Shown here: piece by piece, positions 8,676-17,740 of the stretch
How the letters are laid out: each line of letters begins with the position of its first letter
How positions within the stretch are numbered: position 1 is the stretch's first letter
Source: Lacrimispora sphenoides JCM 1415
GTDB taxonomy: Bacteria; Bacillota; Clostridia; Lachnospirales; Lachnospiraceae
Assembly: GCF_900105615.1 (NCBI RefSeq)
Contig: NZ_LT630003.1
Coordinates: 2,170,001-2,234,000, forward strand
Length of the DNA: 64,000 nt
Direction of reading: 5' to 3'
Notes under the pieces: generated by a model
What the model was told of the DNA's origin: nothing
Seen by the model: only the letters and a program-made list of their open reading frames with translations
Database searches by the model: none
Position numbers and translations under genes: made by a program

Positions 8676-9683
8676 TGCCTTCTGCCTGCATTCATAATAC
8701 TTATCCCGGTCCAATTTTACAATTTCCTGTACATTTTGACCAAGAGATTCCGCAGCAGCGATTTTGAAAATAACTTTTGCATATTCCTGGCTGTCACATT
8801 GAACTGTTCCAAACAGTTTTCCCGTGCGCAGCCCTTCAAGCCCCTGAGGCGTGCCGTCTATCCCTACAATTTTAACCGGCCTCATGTCCCCTTTCCGATC
8901 CAGAGCGTCGGCAGCTCCCAAAGCCATGTCATCATTGTTGCATATCACCACTTCCACCTCATCCGGATACTCCAAAAGCCACTGCTCCATCCAGGCAGAT
9001 GCCTGGCTTCTGTCCCAATTGGCAATTCCTCCGGTGATCTTTTCTAACGGAACTCCGCCATCCTTTAAGGTCTGAATGGACCATTCCGTACGGATTAAGG
9101 AGTCCTGATGGCTGTTTTCTCCTTCCAAAAGAACATAACTGACTTTACCATCCCCATTTAAGTCAAGGGAAGAAGGATCTTTCTTATAAGCATCCACCAG
9201 GATGTTGCCTTGTAGGGTTGCAGACTCTTTCGCATTTTCTCCCACATAGTAAAGCTTTTCCCAGCGCCGCATATCCTCCTCCACCGGCTCCCGGTTAAAG
9301 AACACGACCGGAAGGCTGGCATCCATGGCTTTGCTGATGATATTGGAGGCCACGGAGCGGTCCACAATATTTACGCAGATGGCATCATATCCAAGGGAAA
9401 TGAAACGGTCCACCTGACTGTTCTGGGTATTCTGATTCCCCTTGGCATCCACAATATCCATGACTACCTTAATACCTGTTTCCTTTTCATATTCCTTGGC
9501 TTGTTCCTCAATATTTCCCCTGAGCGTATTGATAAATGAATCATCTCCACGGTATAGGGTCACCCCGATACGTATGGACTTTTTTTCTTCCTTTCCACCC
9601 TCCTTCCCGCTCTGATAAAACACTCCCCAAAGTGTCAGCAGCAGGATAACCACCACCGCCAGGATACCATATCGTTTCTTCAT
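8661..9683 (-). CDS. Membrane-anchored galactose-type periplasmic-binding protein (putative co-sensor)
   Basis: 340 residues. One N-terminal membrane span (about 5-22) has no lipobox cysteine, so the protein should stay anchored by an uncleaved helix. The rest is MglB-like: IGVTLYRGDDSF, FFNREPVEE, the calcium-type loop DLNGDGKVSY, and VVICNNDDMALGAADAL. It is transcribed after the kinase and regulator genes and just before mglB. In clostridial xylose sensing, a membrane-anchored binding protein (XylFII) docks on a LytS-type kinase; the gene order here suggests the same logic for a galactose-type sugar (inference). It starts 15 bases after the neighbouring binding-protein stop. Confidence 0.88.
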   Translation of the reverse strand: MKKRYGILAVVVILLLTLWGVFYQSGKEGGKEEKKSIRIGVTLYRGDDSFINTLRGNIEEQAKEYEKETGIKVVMDIVDAKGNQNTQNSQVDRFISLGYDAICVNIVDRSVASNIISKAMDASLPVVFFNREPVEEDMRRWEKLYYVGENAKESATLQGNILVDAYKKDPSSLDLNGDGKVSYVLLEGENSHQDSLIRTEWSIQTLKDGGVPLEKITGGIANWDRSQASAWMEQWLLEYPDEVEVVICNNDDMALGAADALDRKGDMRPVKIVGIDGTPQGLEGLRTGKLFGTVQCDSQEYAKVIFKIAAAESLGQNVQEIVKLDRDKYYECRQKALTAQ

Positions 9684-9698
9684 ATTCCATCCCCCATC

Positions 9699-10670
9699 TT
9701 AATCAATTGGATACAAAATCCTTTCAAATTTGCTTTCCCGTAGATTGGCCTTTTGAATATAGTAAGAATCCAAAACAATTTGTGTTCTTTGAAGCCCCCC
9801 ATGAACCGCTTCCACAGCCTTTTCGATGCTCATATAGCCCGCATCAAACTGGTCACTTACCACCAGTCCCTTAATAATTCCATTGTCCAGCTCCTTTAAA
9901 AGTTTGGTCGTGCTGCCGATTCCGTAAAGTCCATCAATGACATTGCCGTATACCGGGCTCCCTGAAATGATATCCGCAGACTCATCAAGGCTCCTGACAT
10001 CAATCGCTGCAATGACTGCTTTTCCGCTTCCGGGGTAAACCATGCCCTCTATGGCCTCCCTGAAGATTCCCTCCTCCTTTTTCTCAAAAAGCTTCATGGA
10101 AAATCCGGATTTTGATAGAGCGGATACCAGTCCGTCATATACCTCCCTGTTATACCCGTACTCAAGCCCTTCCGTAAAAATCCATACAGGGACATCCGGA
10201 GAATTCTCCGCTGCAATAGCCTGTCCCAGCAATCCTCCTTCCTCCTCATAATCCGGAGATATGCCGCTTTTAACCTGATCATTGGGAGGTAAGTTTCCCA
10301 ACATAACGGCAGGACTGTTTAAAACCATATCATCCATCTTTTTTACACATTCCACCGGCTTTACGGGAATCAGGACCACAGCTGATGCGCCGTCGTTTAT
10401 TTCCCTCTGAACCAGTTCTATCTGCTGATTGGCATCCCCTTTCTCATAGAGTGTAATAAAGCTGATATCTACGTTGTACTCCTCTGCCGCCTTATCAGCA
10501 CCCTTTCTGAAATTTACGTAATAGTCATCGGAAGTATCGCCGATGATGACGGAAACCGGATATATTTCTGTTTTCTTCTCCTTGATGATCAAATCCGTGG
10601 AGGATAAAAGAAACAGGAATACAAGCACTCCCGCCAGCAGAGTCCACAATATTTTTTCCTGTTTTGTCAT
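9699..10670 (-). CDS. Membrane-anchored sugar-binding protein, LacI/RbsB type (putative co-sensor)
   Basis: 323 residues with an N-terminal membrane anchor (about 8-23, KILWTLLAGVLVFLFLL) and no lipobox. A type 1 periplasmic-binding fold starts at YPVSVIIGDTSDDYY. Unlike its neighbour at 8661 it lacks the DxNGDG calcium loop and is only distantly related to MglB, so it probably sees a different ligand or a different face of the receptor. It is placed immediately after the YesM-type kinase gene. Its ribosome-binding site (AAAAGGAAAG) lies at the end of repeat R2. The ligand is unknown. A sensor role is inferred from the anchor and the gene order. Confidence 0.82.
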   Translation of the reverse strand: MTKQEKILWTLLAGVLVFLFLLSSTDLIIKEKKTEIYPVSVIIGDTSDDYYVNFRKGADKAAEEYNVDISFITLYEKGDANQQIELVQREINDGASAVVLIPVKPVECVKKMDDMVLNSPAVMLGNLPPNDQVKSGISPDYEEEGGLLGQAIAAENSPDVPVWIFTEGLEYGYNREVYDGLVSALSKSGFSMKLFEKKEEGIFREAIEGMVYPGSGKAVIAAIDVRSLDESADIISGSPVYGNVIDGLYGIGSTTKLLKELDNGIIKGLVVSDQFDAGYMSIEKAVEAVHGGLQRTQIVLDSYYIQKANLRESKFERILYPID

Positions 10671-10682
10671 AATCTACTTTCC

Positions 10683-10734
10683 TTTTCATCGCCCATGCTT
10701 TTTGGGCATAGAGGTATACCCGAAGGGTGATTCC
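10683..10734 (-). repeat. Family R repeat, copy R2 (tandem with R3)
   Basis: A 52-bp unit with CCCTTCGGG mini-hairpin, GGTATACC palindrome and TGCCCA/TGGGC arms on the minus strand. Its purine end runs into the ribosome-binding site of the 9699 gene. R3 follows at exactly 52 bases. Confidence 0.88.
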
Positions 10735-10768
10735 TTTTCATCGCCCATTCTCTTCGGGCATAGAGGCA
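10735..10768 (-). repeat. Family R repeat, copy R3 (partial, inside a coding end)
   Basis: The first 34 or so bases repeat R2 at a 52-bp period, then the match ends. The copy is translated: it encodes the last residues (ASMPEENGR) and stop of the kinase at 10738-12513. Confidence 0.8.
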
Positions 10769-12513
10769 GAACTATAGGGAACCGCGGGAAGGCAGATGGT
10801 GATCACCGTTCCTTCATCAGGCTCTGACTCAATGATCAGGCCGTACTTTTCCCCAAAATACAGCTTGATCCTCTCATTGACGTTTTTCACGCCAATCCCT
10901 GAACCCTTTTTTGAAGTGACATGGACCTGATCGGAAAATAAGCCCGCCACCTGGTCTTCTGTCATTCCAAGGCCATTGTCCTTCACCATAAAGAATAAGT
11001 CATTTCCTTCTTTCCAGACCTTTAAAATAATTTCTCCGTCTCCATCCATGAACTCCATTCCGTGATAGATGGCATTTTCCACAAGCGGCTGCAAAACCAG
11101 CTTTAAACAGGAAAGCTCCATACATTCCTCGGATGCATCAATCTCGTAGGAGAATTTATTCTTAAAACGCATGTGCTGGATCATCAAATAATTCCGCACG
11201 TGCTCCAATTCATCCCTGACCGTAATAATGCTCTTTCCCTTGCTTAAACTGATCCGGAAGAACCGGGCCAGGGCCGTCACTGCTTTGACCGCCTCCGCCT
11301 TTTGCTCGTTTTCAATCATCCACACGATGATGTCAAGGGTATTATAAAGGAAATGGGGATTGATCTGCGACTGTAAGGTATCAAATTCCTGTTTTCTTTT
11401 GGCCTCATGCTCTGCTACGATGTCGTCCATCAGGACCCGGATCTGTTTTGCCATATTTTTAATGGAATTTCCCAGATGCTGGATTTCATAGGACCCTCCG
11501 ATGGAAATTGCCGCCTGCAAATTCCCCTCTTCCAGAATTCCCACGGATTTTTCCAGATCCTTGATGGGATTGGTGATACGGGATGAAATATAGGAGTTAA
11601 TCAGGGCGAGTATAAACAGGATCAGGGTTATGAGGAACACGATAAAAAGCCTGGTTTTAATGGAATTTAAAGAAACCACATTTTTAGGCGTCACTCCAAT
11701 GATCTTCCAGCCCGTATAGCCAATGGATTTTACCGTAATGTTCCGGGTCTCCCCCTGAAAATCCTCCCGGTGGTTTCCATCTTTATAGCCGGCAGCCACC
11801 AGATTGTTCTCCTGCATCCGGCCGGAATCGATGAGCTGGATCTTGGGATGGTACAGGATCTGCCCGTCATTGCTGATCAGATACACATAGCCGCCCTTTC
11901 CTGTGGTCACTCCGTCAAAAAGATGTTCCAGGCTGGAATAACTTAAATCTACCAAAAGCACGCCCTGGGTGGTAGAGGTACCTTCCGTCAGCTCCACGGC
12001 CCTTGATAAAGATATCACCCACCGGTACTGGTTTTCATTGCTGTCAAATACATACTGGACATGGGGATAAGAGAAGTGTTGGTTTTCCGTCTTCTCCAAA
12101 GCATTCAAAAACCAATTTTCCCCGGTCACATCAAGACCGCTTTTAAGCCTTGCGGCAGGAACCGCTTCCACCATGGTGCCTGATTGGGAAAAGAGAGCGA
12201 TATTGTCCACATTATCCTTGTTGTTATCATACAGGAGGGTGATCTCGTTATTAATGGATTCCGAAGAAAGATCGGCATTTTTTACGGCGCCATAATACAG
12301 GGAGTCCGACAGCTTCATGACCGTAAGCAGATAAGACTCCACAGACCTGGCTACCTGATGTATCAGGCTCTGGTTTTCCTCCTGCACCATTTCTCCCACC
12401 TGGGTGGAAAGGCGCTGGTATAAGGAAAAGGTTATTAAAAGACTGGCTGCCAAAGCAGTCACGGTAAAATATACAAAAATAGTATAACGAATGCTTATAT
12501 TCTTTCTTTCCAT
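10738..12513 (-). CDS. YesM/LytS-type sensor histidine kinase with extracellular Cache-like domain
   Basis: 591 residues. Order: membrane span 1 (about 8-30), extracellular Cache-like sensor (to about 275), membrane span 2 (FIVFLITLILFILALI), HAMP, His_kinase with the phospho-acceptor motif QINPHFLYNTLD, then HATPase_c (NAIYHGME, DNGLGM, GSGIGVKNV). The start is the ATG at 12511-12513; the longer frame from a GTG at 12546 reads through repeat R4. The C-terminal tail after the ATPase domain is encoded by repeat R3. It lies between the YesN-type regulator and two anchored binding proteins, so it probably receives its sugar signal from them and phosphorylates the regulator. Confidence 0.92.
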   Translation of the reverse strand: MERKNISIRYTIFVYFTVTALAASLLITFSLYQRLSTQVGEMVQEENQSLIHQVARSVESYLLTVMKLSDSLYYGAVKNADLSSESINNEITLLYDNNKDNVDNIALFSQSGTMVEAVPAARLKSGLDVTGENWFLNALEKTENQHFSYPHVQYVFDSNENQYRWVISLSRAVELTEGTSTTQGVLLVDLSYSSLEHLFDGVTTGKGGYVYLISNDGQILYHPKIQLIDSGRMQENNLVAAGYKDGNHREDFQGETRNITVKSIGYTGWKIIGVTPKNVVSLNSIKTRLFIVFLITLILFILALINSYISSRITNPIKDLEKSVGILEEGNLQAAISIGGSYEIQHLGNSIKNMAKQIRVLMDDIVAEHEAKRKQEFDTLQSQINPHFLYNTLDIIVWMIENEQKAEAVKAVTALARFFRISLSKGKSIITVRDELEHVRNYLMIQHMRFKNKFSYEIDASEECMELSCLKLVLQPLVENAIYHGMEFMDGDGEIILKVWKEGNDLFFMVKDNGLGMTEDQVAGLFSDQVHVTSKKGSGIGVKNVNERIKLYFGEKYGLIIESEPDEGTVITICLPAVPYSSASMPEENGR

Positions 12514-12539
12514 ATTATCGTCTATCCTTTTGGACAAGG

Positions 12540-12602
12540 CCCACACCGCTTTAAAGCCTGCCCCGCTTTATCGGGCACCGGGTGTTATACCCGGAGGGTG
12601 CT
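12540..12602 (-). repeat. Family R repeat, copy R4 (long form, before the kinase gene)
   Basis: A long-form copy. The CCCTCCGGGTAT part is followed by an extra GCCCGATAAAGCGGGGC hairpin and a GTGGGC arm. It fills the gap between regulator stop and kinase start. Confidence 0.75.
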
Positions 12603-12606
12603 TCCA

Positions 12607-14223
12607 TTACCTGGCTCCGCGGAATTTAGTCGGTGATACTCCGAATTTTTTCTTAAATACATAGCTGAAATAATTTTGTTCCTGATATCCCACCTTCGCT
12701 GCCACCACATAGGTCTTATCGTCGGTTTTGTTAAGCAGTTCTACCGCCTTATTCAGACGGATATCTGTCAGATAGGCGATGTAAGCCTGTCCGGTTTCTT
12801 TTTTAAACATGGTAGAAAAATATGCCGGGCTCATATGAAGGTGGCGGCATATCATTTCCACAGACAAATCAGGATTCTGGTAGTGGTCCATAATATACTG
12901 CTTTGCTTCCTGAATTACCTGGCGTGTGGTGAAATCACGCTCCTGGTTAATGAACTGGTTCATTTTTCCTGCAATCTTAAAAAGCCACTGGCCAAATTCC
13001 TCTTTCTTTTTTATCCTATCAAAGATTTCCATGCCCTTTAGCTCTCCGCCCATAATATCCTCAAGGGCCAGGTCATACTGCTGCATCATCTGAAGGACAC
13101 TGTTTAATACGCCGAACATGTAAACCTGCTGCTGGCGGTAATGGACTTTTGCGGATTCCATCTTTTCAATGATCCTGGAAACCGCTGCTTCGATCTTTTC
13201 GTCGGGGCCGAATTTTATGGCTGAGATTAAATCCGCTTCTGTTACACTGTCAAATTCCAGCTTTCCTACTCCCACCGGCTCCATATCATTGATGTAAATG
13301 GTGGTCCCTCTTCCTGCTATGGCTTTATAGCCCAGAGCGTCAATGGAAGACTGATATGCTTCTCTAAATCCGGTCAGTTCCCGGAAGCTTTTGCCAATGC
13401 CCATGGAGACCGGCACCTCCAGAATCCGCTTTGTTTCCTTGCAGATATCCCCCAGTACATCGATCAGCCCTGTGGTAGAGTTGTCATCATCAAGAGCAAC
13501 GATCACCACCATTTCCGCCTCTGAAACGGACTGGAAAAGTGCGAACCGGCAATAACCCTCTAATTTTTCTCTTACGATCTGCATGACGGATATGGGGATG
13601 AGTTCCTCCTCATTGTGAAGGGACAGAGTTTCCCTGACCTCCCCCTTTTCCACATCAATGGCAACGATGATCCATTTCCTTGCACCCATGACAGGCACGC
13701 CATACTCCCTAAGCTTTTGCTCCACCAGCTCTTCCGGAAGATTTTTGTGTACCAGATCATTAAAAAACTGCTCCCTGATGATGGGAAGGCTTTTCCGGTA
13801 ATTCTCCCGAAGACGGCTTAGATTCCTTTTTTCTTCTATTTCCTGATCCAGATTCCCTTTGATCCTTTTTAATATGGAGGTCAGTTCTTCCACATTGACC
13901 GGCTTTAAGATGTACTCCGTCACATTCAGCTTGATTGCCCTCTGGGCATATTCAAAATCATCATAGCCGGAAAAGATCACCACCTTCATGGAAGGGTACC
14001 GCTGCCGTACCTTTTCTGCAAGTGCCAGGCCATCCATGTATGGCATCCGGATATCCGTCAAAACTACGTCAGGTTCCAAAATCTCGATCTTTTCCATGGC
14101 ATCTTCCCCATTTTCCGCATCTCCCACCACCCGGAATCCAGCTGCCTGCCATTCGATCTTTTTTATAATGCTTTTACGTACTTCTTCTTCGTCATCTACT
14201 AAAATTATGCTGTATAAGTCCAT
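12607..14223 (-). CDS. YesN-type response regulator (REC + AraC HTH)
   Basis: 538 residues. The N-terminal receiver domain has the phospho-acceptor Asp57 (VVLTDIRMP), acidic pocket DDEEE (10-14) and conserved Lys in YILKPVN. A long middle region (about 140-420) follows, typical of YesN proteins. The C-terminus is an AraC-type double helix-turn-helix (MICRHLHMSPAYFSTMFKKETG ... VAAKVGYQEQNYFSYVFKKKFGVSPTKFR, given in part). First gene of the sensor set; the kinase is next. Its likely target is the mgl promoter, about 4 kb downstream in the direction of transcription. No terminator is visible between cbiC and this gene, only an inverted, degenerate family R copy. Confidence 0.92.
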   Translation of the reverse strand: MDLYSIILVDDEEEVRKSIIKKIEWQAAGFRVVGDAENGEDAMEKIEILEPDVVLTDIRMPYMDGLALAEKVRQRYPSMKVVIFSGYDDFEYAQRAIKLNVTEYILKPVNVEELTSILKRIKGNLDQEIEEKRNLSRLRENYRKSLPIIREQFFNDLVHKNLPEELVEQKLREYGVPVMGARKWIIVAIDVEKGEVRETLSLHNEEELIPISVMQIVREKLEGYCRFALFQSVSEAEMVVIVALDDDNSTTGLIDVLGDICKETKRILEVPVSMGIGKSFRELTGFREAYQSSIDALGYKAIAGRGTTIYINDMEPVGVGKLEFDSVTEADLISAIKFGPDEKIEAAVSRIIEKMESAKVHYRQQQVYMFGVLNSVLQMMQQYDLALEDIMGGELKGMEIFDRIKKKEEFGQWLFKIAGKMNQFINQERDFTTRQVIQEAKQYIMDHYQNPDLSVEMICRHLHMSPAYFSTMFKKETGQAYIAYLTDIRLNKAVELLNKTDDKTYVVAAKVGYQEQNYFSYVFKKKFGVSPTKFRGAR

Positions 14224-14245
14224 GCTGTTCTTCCCCTCTAATAAT

Positions 14246-14282
14246 CCTGTCGGGTATACTTAAAACCCAAAACCATGGGCAA
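14246..14282 (+). repeat. Degenerate family R copy in inverted orientation (R13)
   Basis: Read on the minus strand, this stretch matches the plus-strand form of the other copies: TTGCCCATG, T-run, GGG, TATACCCG. Orientation relative to the genes is therefore opposite to all other copies. Several mismatches; moderate confidence. Confidence 0.5.
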
Positions 14283-14291
14283 TAAACCAGG

Positions 14292-14933
14292 TTACTGCTG
14301 CTGTATCTGATAAAGCAGGGCATTAACGATTGCCGCTGCCACATTGCTTCCTCCCTTTCTTCCCCTGGCCACAATAAAGGGGATATCAGAAAGGGACATG
14401 ATCATTTCCTTTGACTGGACCACATTGACAAAGCCCACCGGAACGCCGATGATCAGCCTGGGATGGATTTTCCCTTCCTTTATTAATTCATAAAGGCGCA
14501 CTAAGGCTGTGGGGGCGTTTCCTACTGCAAAAATACAATTCTCCGAAAGCTCTGACGCCTTATCCATGTTGGCACAGGCGCGGGTGGTATGGTGAAGCTT
14601 TGCGTATTCTGCAACATCCTCATCGGCCATAAAGCAGCTGACGCTGCATCCATTGCGTTTTAAGGCACCCTTATTAATGCCGGCCATTCCCATATTCGTA
14701 TCCGTAATGATCCGCACGCCTTCCTTTAATGCCCGGATCCCTTCCTGTACGGCGTGGGGCGAAAATACCAGATTATCCGCATATTCAAAATCGGCGGTGG
14801 TATGAATCACCCGTTTGATCACCAATTCACATTCCGGATCAAGGACTTTTTCTCCAAGCTCCATGGTGATCAGTTCAAAACTTCTCTTTTCTATTTCCTC
14901 GGGAAGTACCCGCTCAAGCTCTTTAAGCTCCAT
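14292..14933 (-). CDS. cbiC: Cobalt-precorrin-8 methylmutase CbiC
   Basis: 213 residues, normal for CbiC/CobH. It moves the C11 methyl to C12 to make cobyrinate. The catalytic histidine motif is present early (KRVIHTTADFEYADNL), with the conserved GVPVGFVNVVQSKE and ARGRKGGSNVAAAIVNAL regions near the end. The start is the ATG at 14931-14933 with AAGGAGAAACAG upstream; the longer frame from 15029 reads through intergenic hairpins. Last gene of B12 locus 1, after cbiP. Confidence 0.94.
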   Translation of the reverse strand: MELKELERVLPEEIEKRSFELITMELGEKVLDPECELVIKRVIHTTADFEYADNLVFSPHAVQEGIRALKEGVRIITDTNMGMAGINKGALKRNGCSVSCFMADEDVAEYAKLHHTTRACANMDKASELSENCIFAVGNAPTALVRLYELIKEGKIHPRLIIGVPVGFVNVVQSKEMIMSLSDIPFIVARGRKGGSNVAAAIVNALLYQIQQQ

Positions 14934-14972
14934 CTGTTTCTCCTTGTTTCTCCTTATAAGTCCGCAGTGCCG

Positions 14973-15082
14973 CTCGCAAAACCTGCGGTTTTGCGAGCTC
15001 ACGGGCATTCGCCCTTTGAAATAGGCCATGAGAAGATTTTCTTATGTGCAAGCACAACGAAAATCTTCTCCTGTCCTATTTC
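14973..15082 (-). other. Three nested hairpins between cbiP and cbiC
   Basis: Seen directly: (i) a perfect 11-bp stem, CTCGCAAAACC with its complement (14973-14997, 3-base loop); (ii) a GGGC/GCCC mini-stem (15003-15014); (iii) a long stem pairing 15018-15025 and 15030-15041 with 15059-15070 and 15075-15082, about 20 bp with one internal loop. The outer arm of (iii) includes the cbiP stop codon. No T-run follows. It may stabilise or process the mRNA, or be a small mobile palindromic element. Confidence 0.7.
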
Positions 15083-16614
15083 ACACTGCTCATTGCTTTC
15101 GTGAACATTATCCCATAGATCTGTTCCATGTCAAGGCTGTCCCTTAACAGGGCGGCCAGCCGTTCATATTGCTCTTCCTTGTATTCCTGGTAGTTAAAAC
15201 TGCCATCCAGATCCAGGGTAATACCCTTCTTCTTTGCAAGAGCTTCTACAATGGTCATTGCAATCCCTTCTTTATCAAAGAAGCCATGGATATAAGTACC
15301 GTATACATTTCCCCTCTGGCAGCCGTCCATTTTCGCCTGGTGGGAACCGGACTGGCATTCCATGACATAGGCAAGAGGCGGTACGGATCTGGTGGTTTCT
15401 CCCATGTGGATTTCATACCCTTCCACCTCGATACCTGACAGTTCCTCAAATATCCCTCCTACGCTGGTACAGGAGCCTGCCACTCTTGTTCTTGTCTTTT
15501 CCTTTCCAAACACAGTACGGACCGGCAGAAGCCCCATTCCCCGGACCGGCAGGACAGCCCCATCTGTTTCCATTTGGAAGGGATCGGATATGCTTTCTCC
15601 CAGCATCTGAAATCCACCGCAGATGCCAAATACCGGAACCTCTCTGGCCTGAAGCTTAAGGATTGCAGCCTCTAAGCCGCTCTCCCGCATCCAGAGCAGA
15701 TCCTGGACGGTATTTTTACTGCCAGGCAGAATGACCAGATCTGGATTTCCAAGATCAGAAACTCGGTCTACATATCGCAGGCTTACCCATGGTATCGTAG
15801 AAAAAACCTGAAAATCCGTGAAATTGGAGATTCTTGGCAAACGGATCACGGCGATTTCCACTGCGGTCCGGTCCGTTCTAACGGTTCCTGCCAGATGGTC
15901 TCCAAGGCTGTCCTCCTCTTCCAGGTCCACATCCATATATGGAACCACACCGGCAACCGGGATGGAAAGCTGTTTTTCAATCATTTCTAACCCTGGGTCC
16001 AGTATTGTCTTGTCTCCCCTGAATTTATTGACAATCAGGCCTTTGATCCTGGCTCTTTCATCTGGCTCCAAAAGCATTACGGTTCCGTAAAGCTGTGCAA
16101 ATACTCCTCCCCGGTCGATATCTCCTACTAAAAGCACCGGCGCATCCGCCATTTTTGCCATACCCATATTTACGATGTCATCCTGCCTTAAATTAATCTC
16201 CGCCGGACTTCCGGCTCCTTCTATGACAATGATATCGTACTCCTCTGAAAGCTTTTGGAATGCCCGTTCTATCTCTGGCACCAGCTCTTTTTTGTATGCA
16301 AAATACTCTCTGGCTGGCATATTGCCAATAGATATGCCATTTACAATTACCTGGGACCCAATATCATTGGTCGGCTTTAACAGGATGGGATTCATGGCTG
16401 CCTCTGGCTTTACTCCTGCCGCTTCCGCCTGAACCGCCTGGGCCCTGCCCATCTCAAGCCCTTCCTCCGTAATATAGGAATTTAGGGCCATGTTCTGGGA
16501 TTTAAAAGGGGCCACCCGGTAGCCATCCTGTTTAAAGATCCGGCATAAACCGGCCGCAATCAGACTTTTCCCTGCATTGGACATGGTTCCCTGTATCATG
16601 ATCGTCTTTGCCAT
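15076..16614 (-). CDS. cbiP: Cobyric acid synthase CbiP (glutamine-hydrolysing)
   Basis: 512 residues. The N-terminal dethiobiotin-synthetase-like ATPase has the modified P-loop GTMSNAGKS. The C-terminal class I glutamine amidotransferase has nucleophile Cys in [10 protein letters not shown] and His in [10 protein letters not shown]. It amidates the b, d, e and g side chains of adenosyl-cobyrinate a,c-diamide. It starts with ATG at 16614, 4 bases after the cobD stop, with a good spacing for operon translation. Its stop codon is part of the hairpin at 15018-15082. Confidence 0.95.
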   Translation of the reverse strand: MAKTIMIQGTMSNAGKSLIAAGLCRIFKQDGYRVAPFKSQNMALNSYITEEGLEMGRAQAVQAEAAGVKPEAAMNPILLKPTNDIGSQVIVNGISIGNMPAREYFAYKKELVPEIERAFQKLSEEYDIIVIEGAGSPAEINLRQDDIVNMGMAKMADAPVLLVGDIDRGGVFAQLYGTVMLLEPDERARIKGLIVNKFRGDKTILDPGLEMIEKQLSIPVAGVVPYMDVDLEEEDSLGDHLAGTVRTDRTAVEIAVIRLPRISNFTDFQVFSTIPWVSLRYVDRVSDLGNPDLVILPGSKNTVQDLLWMRESGLEAAILKLQAREVPVFGICGGFQMLGESISDPFQMETDGAVLPVRGMGLLPVRTVFGKEKTRTRVAGSCTSVGGIFEELSGIEVEGYEIHMGETTRSVPPLAYVMECQSGSHQAKMDGCQRGNVYGTYIHGFFDKEGIAMTIVEALAKKKGITLDLDGSFNYQEYKEEQYERLAALLRDSLDMEQIYGIMFTKAMSSVK

Positions 16615-16618
16615 ACGG

Positions 16619-17707
16619 TTATTTCCCTTCTGTCACTATGGATTTTAATATGGAAAGAAACTCTTCATTTTCTTTCCTCTGCTTTACACAGATGCGGTAA
16701 TAGGTATCATCAAGTCCTCTGTAATTGGAACAGGAACGTATCAGAACTTTCCTGTCCAGAAGCTGTTTATAAAGAAGCTTCTCTTTTGCAAGAGCCTCTG
16801 GTCTTAAATCCCGGAAAAAAATATAATTGGCCATGGAATCAAAAACCAGAAAACCAAGGGAAGAAAGGGCTGATTTTAAGTATTCCCTTTCACAGGTGAT
16901 CTCCTGTCTTGTCCTTTTCACGTATTCTGTCTCCAATAGGGCCGCCTCTCCTGCCGCCTGGGCGAGACTGGAAACGCTCCAGGGCTGACGTATGAGATTC
17001 ATCTGGTCCAGGACCTCTTTTCCAGTGCATATCCCATAGCCCAGACGCAGACCGGCCATAGCATACAGCTTTGTAAATGCCTTTAAAAGGAAGACGTTCT
17101 CATAACCACCGTCTCCTATGAGATCAAGGACCGAATATCTCTCAGGCTCCTGTAAAAATTCATTAAAACATTCATCTATCACGCAAAAGATCCCGTGGTC
17201 TCTGGAGTATTTAAGAATCCCTTCCATCGCTTCCTTCTCTACGGCATATCCGGTGGGATTATTGGGATTGCATAAAAACAGCATTTGAACATCAATCCTG
17301 TTTTTTTCCAGCCAGTCGATCAATTCTTTTTCAGTTAGCCGGAACCCGTTTTCTTCTTTTAAGCAATAGAGCACGATGCTGCAGGAAGATGCCTTAAGGG
17401 CCTGTTCATATTCCAGAAAAGAAGGGGCGATCAGCAGGGCATTTTTCGGTTTTAATGCCTGTACGATCTGAAAGATTAAATCTGCTGCTCCGTTTCCGCA
17501 GATAATGTTCTCTGCCGAAACGCTGTGGAACCCTGCCAGTTCCTTCCGAAGCCTCATGGATTGGCTGTCAGGATAGAAGGAACAACTGTCTGCCGCTTTA
17601 TAAAGAGCCTCTTTTACCCCACGGGGAAGACCCAGGGGATTTATGTTGGCTGAATAGTCCATTGTTACGTTGTTGGTGTATATATCACCGCCATGCTGGT
17701 ATTCCAT
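16619..17707 (-). CDS. cobD: Threonine-phosphate decarboxylase CobD (aminotransferase class I/II fold)
   Basis: 362 residues. A PLP-dependent fold type I enzyme that makes (R)-1-amino-2-propanol phosphate for the nucleotide loop. Visible signatures: [13 protein letters not shown] at the N-terminus, [35 protein letters not shown] and the PLP-lysine region [18 protein letters not shown]. The N-terminus (HGGDIY) is characteristic of CobD rather than histidinol-phosphate aminotransferase. It lies between cbiB and cbiP, as in many clostridia. Confidence 0.93.
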   Translation of the reverse strand: MEYQHGGDIYTNNVTMDYSANINPLGLPRGVKEALYKAADSCSFYPDSQSMRLRKELAGFHSVSAENIICGNGAADLIFQIVQALKPKNALLIAPSFLEYEQALKASSCSIVLYCLKEENGFRLTEKELIDWLEKNRIDVQMLFLCNPNNPTGYAVEKEAMEGILKYSRDHGIFCVIDECFNEFLQEPERYSVLDLIGDGGYENVFLLKAFTKLYAMAGLRLGYGICTGKEVLDQMNLIRQPWSVSSLAQAAGEAALLETEYVKRTRQEITCEREYLKSALSSLGFLVFDSMANYIFFRDLRPEALAKEKLLYKQLLDRKVLIRSCSNYRGLDDTYYRICVKQRKENEEFLSILKSIVTEGK

Positions 17708-17740
17708 ATTATTATTCTCCTGGTCAAACGATTGATTGTT

